Assembly (NCBI GenBank): GCA_947487765.1
Contig: CANKXO010000003.1
Location: 434,001-498,000, forward strand
Source: an uncultured Pseudomonadales bacterium
Lineage (GTDB): Bacteria > Pseudomonadota > Gammaproteobacteria > Pseudomonadales > Cellvibrionaceae
Direction: 5' to 3'
DNA length: 64,000 nucleotides
The notes below the pieces were generated by a model that saw only the letters and a list, made by a program, of their open reading frames with translations, had not been told where the DNA came from and did no database searches. Numbering within the stretch: the stretch's first letter is position 1; each line of letters starts with the position of its first letter. Both the position numbers and the translations under genes were made by a program. Shown one piece after another: positions 57,105 to 64,000 of the stretch.

Positions 57105-58010
57105 TTAACTTGCAGGAGATGATACGTCTTTCGTCATTTCTTCCATAACCCAGCTTTGAAACGCTCTCATCGAATAGGTTAACGCTCTATTTTTTTGATA
57201 GACCAAATAAAACGATTTATCCGTTCTATAATATTCATCATCTAAAGGAACGATCAATTTCCCTGACGCGATTTCCTCACTCACAAAACCAACATCTGCC
57301 AGCGCGAAACCTAAACCATTGATCGCGGCTGATGTAGTTAAAGAGCCGCTGGAAAAATACATGCCCTGTTTTGATTCTTTATAAGGCACTCCGATTTGTT
57401 CAAACCAGCTGGACCATTCTTCTTGTCTTTTAGCCACATGTAGCAAGGTGTATTTCAAAATATCTGAAGGGCTTTCTATAACGCCACCATGCAGATGCTT
57501 AGGATTACATACAGGCCGCTGTTGATAGTGGCGCAACAACTGGATATCAATACCCGGCCAGTCGCCATTACCAAAATAAACCGCCATATCTGTCTCGTCT
57601 CGATCAAAATCGATTAAACCTGTAGCAGCCGAAAACTCAATTTTCACATCGGGCTGAGCTTCATAAAAACTACTAATACGTGGCAAAAGCCAACGAGTAA
57701 GAAAGGCCGGGGCCACACTGAGGTGCAATTCACCGGTTTGATGTGTCGATATCAACTTTTGAGTGGAACGATCTATTTCATTCAGAGCCTCTTGGACGGA
57801 ACGATAATAATCTTCACCTGCATGTGTCAGGGTAATACGCCGCGGACGACGAACAAATAGTTCTAACCCTAGAAACTCTTCTAGGGTTTTCACCTGATGA
57901 CTAATAGCTGAAGGTGTAACAAAAAGTTCCGCAGATGCAGCCTGAAAACTACCCAATCGGGCAGCGGCAGCAAAGCTCTTAACAGCATTTAATGGAGGTA
58001 GACGGTTGAT
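57105..58010 (-). CDS. LysR-family regulator, GcvA-like, with apparent ATC start
   Basis: 301 aa if started at ATC 58008-58010. The conserved GcvA-type N-terminus is INRLPPLNAVKSFAAAARLG, then SFQAASAELFVTPSAISHQVK. The nearest ordinary start, TTG 57954-57956, would delete the first 18 residues, including the beginning of the HTH. A stop lies two codons before the ATC, and TAGGA sits 7 bp before it, so ATC (or a mutated ATG) looks like the start. The effector domain is complete. Divergent from a small-protein gene. Confidence 0.75.
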   Translation of the reverse strand: MNRLPPLNAVKSFAAAARLGSFQAASAELFVTPSAISHQVKTLEEFLGLELFVRRPRRITLTHAGEDYYRSVQEALNEIDRSTQKLISTHQTGELHLSVAPAFLTRWLLPRISSFYEAQPDVKIEFSAATGLIDFDRDETDMAVYFGNGDWPGIDIQLLRHYQQRPVCNPKHLHGGVIESPSDILKYTLLHVAKRQEEWSSWFEQIGVPYKESKQGMYFSSGSLTTSAAINGLGFALADVGFVSEEIASGKLIVPLDDEYYRTDKSFYLVYQKNRALTYSMRAFQSWVMEEMTKDVSSPAS

Positions 58011-58144
58011 AACTTAATCCTATAAGTGAATATTTCTCAACTATAGCATGAATTTTGATCGTTTGTTTAGATACCGTGAAATATCTAATATAGCACTCAT
58101 GCGCTAGGCGCTCCCCATTAGCAAAAACGCACAGAGGAATCGAC

Positions 58145-58333
58145 ATGAAATTACAGAATGCAGAAAACTATATGACTAACGAACTTGGCCAAATCGACGC
58201 TAACTACTACATCGCTAAAGCACGCAGCTTAAGAAGTGAAGCCATTCAATCTCACTCGGCTAGCCTAGGCGAAGCGGTTAAGCGCGGCATACAATCTCTT
58301 ATTGGATTGTTTTATAGCCCCAAGCACGCTTAA
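58145..58333 (+). CDS. Small protein near DUF1127-type families
   Basis: 62 aa. The stretch ANYYIAKARSLRSEAIQSHS (about 19-38) resembles the short helix of small proteins often encoded near DUF1127 and GcvA-like genes. Basic overall. GAGGAATCGAC ribosome site precedes ATG 58145. A good terminator follows. Function unknown; position parallels the DUF1127/LysR pair at 11.2-12.4 kb. Confidence 0.65.
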   Translation: MKLQNAENYMTNELGQIDANYYIAKARSLRSEAIQSHSASLGEAVKRGIQSLIGLFYSPKHA

Positions 58334-58397
58334 TCAGTACATAAGCGAGCTTTAGTTACAAATTATCACACCTCTATGTTTTTTAGACATAGCTTAT

Positions 58398-58420
58398 GGC
58401 AGCTTAGGCTGCCTTTTTTT
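58398..58420 (+). terminator. Intrinsic terminator of the small-protein gene
   Basis: GGCAGC (58398-58403) pairs with GCTGCC (58408-58413), 4-nt loop, then seven T. Confidence 0.9.
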
Positions 58421-58435
58421 GTACTACCGCGATAA

Positions 58436-60895
58436 CTATATAGCCGTAGATGGTCGACCTCGATTGGTTATCAACTGATCAATATCTTCCAAAGGCATTG
58501 GCCGAGCTAAAAAGTACCCCTGCCCATACCTACAACCATTAGTCGTCAACAATCGCTTTTGTTCTTCTGTTTCGATGCCTTCAGCAACAACATTAAGACC
58601 TAGCATAGATGCTAATGACAACATTGTTTTAACAATAACCAAATCCTTGTTGTTTTGCTTAATATCGCTAACAAATGCCTTATCGATCTTCAGCGTATCG
58701 ACTGGTAAGCTTTTCAAGTAGCTAAATGAGCTATATCCCGTACCAAAATCATCAATGGCCAAAGAAAAGCCTATCTCTCTTAGCCTTTGCATGACATCGC
58801 TGCGGTCTTCTACGCGAGTCATTACATCCTGTTCGGTAATTTCAATCTCTATCATCGAAGCGGAACAACCTACAGAAGCCAATATTTCCTTAAGCTTTTC
58901 AATAAAATTTGACTCTATAAACTTTCTTCCCGAAAAATTCAGTGACACTTTAATATCACTCACATCAAGACCTTTCTTTTCCCATTCGACTATTTGTGAT
59001 GCGACTCTTTTAAAAACCCAACCATCAACATCACCAATTAAATCTGACTGCTCTGCTATTGGCAAAAACTCGTTAGGACAGATCAAGCCCCATTCTGGAT
59101 GTTCCCATCTAATTAAGGCTTCCACTCCTACTAGCTCACCCGTTCTTAAATCGTATTGCGGTTGATACACCAAATAGAATTCATCATTTTCAATCGCATG
59201 ACGAATACCCGATATTTTATGCATAAGATCTTTAGCTTTATCTGTCATTTCTCGCCTATACACACGCACCTGATTGCTACCTTGTCTTTTAGCTTGATAC
59301 ATTGCTGTATCAGCATTTCTTATTAAGGCTTCAACATCGGAACCATGCTCAGGGAAATGGCAAATACCGATACTACTACCAACAACAACAGTCGAGTCAT
59401 TTAAAGCAATAGGTTTCCTCATCGAAAGGCTCAATTCTTCTGCATGCATTTCGACATGTTTTATATTTTCCACATTTTGATAAAGGAGCATAAACTCATC
59501 GCCACCGAGGCGAATAACGTCAGCAGAATCACCAACGACAGCAAGTAATTCATTCGCTATTTTTTTAAGTAATTTATCACCGACACCGTGACCCAAACTA
59601 TCATTAACTTGTTTAAATTCATCTAAGTCCAAATAAATTACACTAAATTTCATACCAAGCTGATGGTAGTTATTAATAAGCTTTTCTAGTTTTTCATAAG
59701 CAAACAATCTATTTGACAATCCCGTTAAAGGATCATGATAAGCGATATAGTGATAATTTTTTCTCTCTTCGATTAACTGCTCATAAGTTTCATCCAACCG
59801 ACAAGCCATACTATTCAACGATTTTTCGATCGTATGCCACTCATCAGACCTATTCAATTCAATTTTTTCTTTTAGTTTCCCTGCTTCAAAGCTATTAATT
59901 CCCTGAACAATTTTTTGCATGGGTTTATTAATATGACGCCGTATCAAGATACTGAAAATAATAATGCTGAACAATATAATCAATACCGAAAGAACAAGAA
60001 TCATTTGCCTAAGCTTAAGAATTTCTTCTCTCATACCACTCTCTGTGGTCAGCACACTCTCATGCATTTTTTTTTCATTTAAATCTATATAATCGATAAT
60101 TTTCTTCTGATCTTCAATTAATGCATCCATAATTGGCCAGCGGTAGGATAAATTAGCACCTAATCTTCTCAAAACATTAGAATAATCATCTATTAGCTTG
60201 ACCGATATACCAACAGCATTGATCATTTTTTCATCTTGAAAATTTGCATCAATCAAGCTAACTTTTAACTCTTGCAATTTATCCTTAAGATCAAATAGTA
60301 AAATCGTTTCTGTTTCCGGCGTTATACGCCCTCGAATAGAAAGACTTAATCGACTGGCATTTAAATAGTTTTCCACTATGATGCCAGAACTAATCAAATT
60401 TGCATTTTGGTAATTTTCTTTTGATGCTAGAGGCGATATGAACTTTATTCTATCAATAGATTTTTCTAGCTGTCTGTCAATACTTGCATATTCTTGAAGA
60501 ATATTATTGAGTGAAATGGAATTCCCTAAGAAACGATGAAAAGATTTAATAAAGTCATCCATACGAACAAGTGACTCTGAATCTTGAGACAATAGCTTTA
60601 TACGTTGCAATTGCTCATCAATCAATAAATTTTCTTTATAGAGAAACGCCTTATTATATAAGTATGTTTGTTCCAAAAGACGGACTCTAGCTGTTAACTC
60701 AAGAATTTTCCTTGTTATTTCCGAATTATTATTCATTTGAGAAACTTGAGTGCGACTTTTTTCGGTTATAGTATTTTCTACACTGACAAGTTGACGTATT
60801 AGCACTACAGAAACAATCATCAATACGATAATTATCGTTGTTGCAGCAAGAACAAATCGGCCGCTCAAAGATATTCGGAAGACATTATTTTTCAT
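58436..60895 (-). CDS. Membrane GGDEF/EAL protein with helical periplasmic sensor
   Basis: 819 aa. TM1 about residues 13-33, a long helical periplasmic domain (about 34-300), TM2 about 301-320, HAMP (about 320-372), GGDEF (motif at 464-468, LGGDEF) and EAL (EAL at 592-594, with AIDDFGTGYSSFSYL and KIDKAF). Both domains keep their motifs. The periplasmic region is rich in long charged helices, like TorS-type sensors rather than PAS. Divergent from a LuxP-like binding protein gene (429-bp gap), which is its likely ligand-reporting partner. Confidence 0.9.
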   Translation of the reverse strand: MKNNVFRISLSGRFVLAATTIIIVLMIVSVVLIRQLVSVENTITEKSRTQVSQMNNNSEITRKILELTARVRLLEQTYLYNKAFLYKENLLIDEQLQRIKLLSQDSESLVRMDDFIKSFHRFLGNSISLNNILQEYASIDRQLEKSIDRIKFISPLASKENYQNANLISSGIIVENYLNASRLSLSIRGRITPETETILLFDLKDKLQELKVSLIDANFQDEKMINAVGISVKLIDDYSNVLRRLGANLSYRWPIMDALIEDQKKIIDYIDLNEKKMHESVLTTESGMREEILKLRQMILVLSVLIILFSIIIFSILIRRHINKPMQKIVQGINSFEAGKLKEKIELNRSDEWHTIEKSLNSMACRLDETYEQLIEERKNYHYIAYHDPLTGLSNRLFAYEKLEKLINNYHQLGMKFSVIYLDLDEFKQVNDSLGHGVGDKLLKKIANELLAVVGDSADVIRLGGDEFMLLYQNVENIKHVEMHAEELSLSMRKPIALNDSTVVVGSSIGICHFPEHGSDVEALIRNADTAMYQAKRQGSNQVRVYRREMTDKAKDLMHKISGIRHAIENDEFYLVYQPQYDLRTGELVGVEALIRWEHPEWGLICPNEFLPIAEQSDLIGDVDGWVFKRVASQIVEWEKKGLDVSDIKVSLNFSGRKFIESNFIEKLKEILASVGCSASMIEIEITEQDVMTRVEDRSDVMQRLREIGFSLAIDDFGTGYSSFSYLKSLPVDTLKIDKAFVSDIKQNNKDLVIVKTMLSLASMLGLNVVAEGIETEEQKRLLTTNGCRYGQGYFLARPMPLEDIDQLITNRGRPSTAI

Positions 60896-61324
60896 TATTT
60901 ACATTCCGATCTCTTAACAACAAGTATCGCACATCAAATGAATGAGCATGATTGACTTTATCTAAAGGCTGTATTATCTCTTAATGTTTCATTATTTATT
61001 TTATGGTGCACTGTTATAGGTTTCTGCTTTAATACGGAACACCTTATAAAGGCATAGCTATGCTATCAATAAATTAAAAGAAGTAAAAACTATCGTTTAT
61101 AGCAGTTATTGCTATAAATGAAAAATCAAAAATTTCATAATCCGTCAATAATATCGAACACAAAAACAATAGTTCTCTAATATCTAACCTATATATTATA
61201 GTCTATTATTTTCCATTTAATGGTATAGGGTGCATTAGATTAAAAAGAGAATTATCCTATATAGCGAACACCGTATTCTTTTCTTATACTAGATAGACAC
61301 CAACATTCATCAGAAGCTGTTTTT
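60896..61324. other. 429-bp divergent intergenic region with inverted repeats
   Basis: Very AT-rich. Holds GCATAGCTATGC (61052-61063) and TTTATAGCA-GTTAT-TGCTATAAA (61096-61118, 9-bp arms) with no T-run. The second looks like an operator. It serves the GGDEF/EAL gene and the LuxP-like gene. Confidence 0.5.
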
Positions 61325-62455
61325 ATGGAATATTATAAAGCTTTTTTAAGAATATTCTGTTTGTTACTACTGTTATCGCCTTTTAAGGGTGAAGCGGATG
61401 GCTCGTCAGCACTAAATATTAAAGCTCTATCATTTTCTCAAAGCCAAGATACGGCCGATAAGTTTCAAGAAATCGTCAGCTCGAACTCAAAACGTTTGAG
61501 CATTAAGCAAGAACAAGTAGTCAAAATTGCTATGGTAACTCCATCCAATGATGTTTCTGATTTTTGGACTAGGAGTTATATCGCATTAACACGCCGCCTA
61601 TCAGAACTAGAGATTGAATTCTCTATTAAAATGTTTCCATCAAAACAGATCGAGCATTCATTACAGACACATTACACAGATGAAATTCTTCAGAATCGTG
61701 AAGCATTTGACTTCATTGTATTCGGGCCATCTGAATTAGAAATACAATCTAATAATATTCAGAGACTATCTGCTGTAAGTGAGTTTGATACCTTTATCTG
61801 GGCCTTTCACACACCTGATGAATCATGGAAATACCAACCTAAAGCCTGGTTCGATTTCTCTAGCGCTACAGGTGCTCAAAAAATCTGTCACTTTTTAGTA
61901 GAAAAACTGGGCAATGATATTAAAGTCGTTCTTAATAGAGGAATCCCTGGCATAACAGATAATCAGCGCTCTGGTGATTTTAAGTCTTGCGTTCAACAAA
62001 AAGGAAATTGGCAAGTACTATACGAGCACTTCGGTCAATACCAAGAATATGGGGGCAAAGATGGTGCCGATTTTGCTGCCAAGTATTTTCCAGAAGCCGA
62101 GGTATTACATAGCGCCAACACTGCAATGGCCGTAGGCGCCGTTAAAGGTTTAAAAGAAAATGGAATATTAAATAAAGTCATCGCAACAGGATGGGGAGGA
62201 ACAGATACTGAGTTACAACTGATACGTAGAAAAGAATTAAATGCCACCCCAATGCGAATGAGTGATGATGTTGGCGTTGCCACAGCAGAAGCGATAAAAC
62301 TGACGCTTGAACGCAAGGATAGCGAAATACCATACATTTACTTAGGCCGTATTACCGTTGCCAATGATGATATGACTGATCAAGAATTAACGGAATTATC
62401 GAAAGAAGCCTTTAGGTATTCGAAAGATGGAAAGCTCAACCAAAATAATAATTGA
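61325..62455 (+). CDS. LuxP-like periplasmic binding protein
   Basis: 376 aa with signal-like N-terminus (about 1-24). Periplasmic binding-protein type I fold. It matches Vibrio LuxP, the AI-2 receptor, over the whole length: VSDFWTRSYIALTRRL (77-92), TDNQRSGDFK near R215, TAMAVGAV near T266, TGWGGTDTELQLI (288-300) and PMRMSDDVGVATAEAIK (309-325). Residues aligned to the LuxP AI-2 site: S78, W81, R215, T266, W290 and R311 are kept; D76 replaces Gln and the Asn equivalent is lost. No luxQ gene is nearby. TorT is another related type. Ligand could be AI-2, a sugar or other polyol. Confidence 0.8.
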   Translation: MEYYKAFLRIFCLLLLLSPFKGEADGSSALNIKALSFSQSQDTADKFQEIVSSNSKRLSIKQEQVVKIAMVTPSNDVSDFWTRSYIALTRRLSELEIEFSIKMFPSKQIEHSLQTHYTDEILQNREAFDFIVFGPSELEIQSNNIQRLSAVSEFDTFIWAFHTPDESWKYQPKAWFDFSSATGAQKICHFLVEKLGNDIKVVLNRGIPGITDNQRSGDFKSCVQQKGNWQVLYEHFGQYQEYGGKDGADFAAKYFPEAEVLHSANTAMAVGAVKGLKENGILNKVIATGWGGTDTELQLIRRKELNATPMRMSDDVGVATAEAIKLTLERKDSEIPYIYLGRITVANDDMTDQELTELSKEAFRYSKDGKLNQNNN

Positions 62456-62457
62456 GG

Positions 62458-64000
62458 CTAGATACTCGCTTTTGAAAACAACTCATTGACTATTGCTTTA
62501 GCTTCTTCAATGATCAGATTCAAATGCTCGTCACCGTTAAAGCTTTCTGCATATATCTTGTAAATTTCTTCTGTGCCAGAAGGTCGAGCTGCAAACCAGC
62601 CATTTTCAGTAACAACTTTTAAGCCGCCAATAGCTGCATCATTCCCTGGAGCATGGGTAAGCTTGGCCACAATTATCTCTCCAGCAAGGGTTTGAGTTGT
62701 TACATCACTTGCACTCAACGTCTTTAGAAGTGCTTTTTGCTCACTTGATGCTGGCGCATCGATACGTTTATACACAGGCGCATTAAATTCTTTTGTTAGT
62801 TCTGCATAATGTTCGCCAGGGTCTTTACCTGTTACTGCTGTTATTTCCGCAGCTAATAGCCCCAAAATAATACCATCTTTGTCAGTAGACCAAACACTTC
62901 CATCGCGACGCAAAAAAGAAGCCCCTGCACTCTCTTCACCGCCGAAGCCAAAATCAGCAGAATATAAGCCATCAACAAACCATTTGAACCCGACAGGCAC
63001 CTCACAAAGGTTACGGTCCAATGAATTAGCAACGCGATCTATCATGCTAGAAGAAACCAAAGTCTTACCAATTGCCAGAGACTGAGACCATTGCGAGCGA
63101 TGTGTATATAAATATCGAATAGCAACAGCCAAGTAGTGGTTAGGATTCATTAAACCAGCAGAACGAGTCACTATGCCGTGGCGGTCATAGTCAGGGTCAT
63201 TTCCTAATGCTATATCAAAATCATCTTTTAATTTGATCAAGCCTGCCATTGCATATGGACTGGAGCAATCCATACGGATTTTTCCATCTTTATCAAGCGA
63301 CATAAAAGAAAACGTAGGGTCTACTTTTTGATTAACAAGTTTTATATTAATTCCATAAGTTTCAGCAATCACATCCCAATAAGCCAATCCAGAACCGCCT
63401 AAAGGATCAACGCCGATTTTTAAACCAGATTCAGCAATCGCTTGCATATCAATAACCGAGGCCAAGTCATCGACATACGGTTTAATATAATCGTATTCTG
63501 TGACATATTCAGAACCCCACGCATCGGCAAAAGAAATTTCTTTTACATCAACATTGCCGGCTTTAATAATATCATTAGCACGATTTTGAATTTGCGAAGT
63601 TATATCGGTATCCGCAGGCCCGCCATTAGGGGGATTGTATTTAAAACCACCATCTTGAGGGGGGTTATGTGAAGGGGTAATAACTACACCATCAGCGATA
63701 TCATCATTATTTTTCCCTTGGTGGCTTTTATTGTATGAGAGAATCGCATGGGAAATAACAGGTGTCGGCGTATAATTAAGTTGGGAACCGCGCCCCTCCT
63801 GAACCATAACATGAACATTATTAGCCGCAAAAACTTGCAATGTCGTAATAAAAGCACATTCGGACAGCGCATGAGTATCAATGCCAACAAACAACGGGCC
63901 ATTAATATTGTTCTGTTGACGATACTCAACTAATGCCTGACAAATGGCCTGAATATGAATTTCTGTAAACGAGCCATTCAAAGATGAGCCTCGATGACCT
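62458..64000 (-). CDS. pgm: Phosphoglucomutase, N-terminus cut by window end
   Basis: The frame continues past the window edge; a TTG at 63979-63981 is not the real start because GHRGSS just upstream (seen at 63982-64000) is conserved in family members. About 45 N-terminal residues are missing. The phosphoserine loop TPSHNPP, the magnesium loop NDPDYDRHG and the sugar motif GGEESAG are present, plus the end block [16 protein letters not shown]. Interconverts glucose-1-phosphate and glucose-6-phosphate. Convergent with the LuxP-like gene (2 bp between stops). Confidence 0.95.
   Translation of the reverse strand, partial: GHRGSSLNGSFTEIHIQAICQALVEYRQQNNINGPLFVGIDTHALSECAFITTLQVFAANNVHVMVQEGRGSQLNYTPTPVISHAILSYNKSHQGKNNDDIADGVVITPSHNPPQDGGFKYNPPNGGPADTDITSQIQNRANDIIKAGNVDVKEISFADAWGSEYVTEYDYIKPYVDDLASVIDMQAIAESGLKIGVDPLGGSGLAYWDVIAETYGINIKLVNQKVDPTFSFMSLDKDGKIRMDCSSPYAMAGLIKLKDDFDIALGNDPDYDRHGIVTRSAGLMNPNHYLAVAIRYLYTHRSQWSQSLAIGKTLVSSSMIDRVANSLDRNLCEVPVGFKWFVDGLYSADFGFGGEESAGASFLRRDGSVWSTDKDGIILGLLAAEITAVTGKDPGEHYAELTKEFNAPVYKRIDAPASSEQKALLKTLSASDVTTQTLAGEIIVAKLTHAPGNDAAIGGLKVVTENGWFAARPSGTEEIYKIYAESFNGDEHLNLIIEEAKAIVNELFSKASI

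Noticed and set aside
58755-59165. 136-codon plus-strand frame inside the GGDEF/EAL gene
   Set aside because: Antisense shadow of a clearly conserved EAL domain.
63979-63981. TTG as the pgm start
   Set aside because: Conserved residues GHRGSS lie upstream and the frame runs off the window, so the gene is only partial here.

Overview
The window is a moderately AT-rich, gene-dense chromosomal segment of a gammaproteobacterium, probably a marine, free-living heterotroph. The evidence is gene content and order: a ZapB-like gene, zapA, 6S RNA and 5-formyl-THF cyclo-ligase in the canonical gammaproteobacterial order, yrfG-hslR, hslO near pckA, rnr-rlmB, tex, and many c-di-GMP enzymes. I saw no IS element, prophage, CRISPR array, tRNA or rRNA. 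I could not fix the genus.

Layout. 1-4.6 kb: the end of an O-acetylhomoserine sulfhydrylase-like gene, a thiol-dioxygenase-like cupin, a DUF2147 protein, an EEP hydrolase and the glutathione-dependent formaldehyde pair fghA/frmA. 4.7-8.3 kb: a START protein, then a secreted protein built from about eight repeats of roughly 38 residues placed 13 bp before a chemoreceptor gene that carries an in-frame stop. 8.3-20.6 kb: housekeeping genes (serA, phrB, rpiA, ygfA, ssrS, zapA, a ZapB-like gene, cysQ, yrfG, hslR, 1-Cys peroxiredoxin), two YHS proteins, an LpxR-like outer-membrane deacylase and a LysR/DUF1127 divergent pair. 21-24.8 kb: a GGDEF/EAL protein co-transcribed with a periplasmic solute-binding protein, then hslO. 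25-27.6 kb: pckA, a GNAT protein and a lipoprotein. 27.7-32.6 kb: a four-gene operon of a membrane protein, a di-haem peroxidase, a sensor kinase and a dual-receiver regulator. 33-40 kb: an RND pump pair and tex. 40.2-48.1 kb: a CheC-like protein with a diguanylate cyclase, a lipoprotein peptidase, a CPA1 antiporter, rlmB and rnr. 48.2-55.7 kb: an accessory uptake and catabolic locus (CobW GTPase, amidohydrolase, GYD protein, glycine-betaine-type ABC transporter, divergent GntR regulator). 55.7-64 kb: a glycine-zipper-like membrane protein, a LysE exporter, a LysR gene with an apparent ATC start, a small protein, a GGDEF/EAL protein divergent from a LuxP-like periplasmic protein, and the 3' part of pgm.

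The recurring theme is envelope sensing: three membrane signalling proteins (a chemoreceptor and two GGDEF/EAL proteins) each sit beside a gene for a secreted protein. The best candidates for an undescribed system are the LuxP-like/GGDEF-EAL pair (58.4-62.5 kb), the repeat protein/chemoreceptor pair (5.7-8.3 kb), the GntR-controlled ABC/amidohydrolase/CobW locus with four visible operator half-sites, and the peroxidase two-component operon. Functional assignments are by sequence reading alone; no database search was run.
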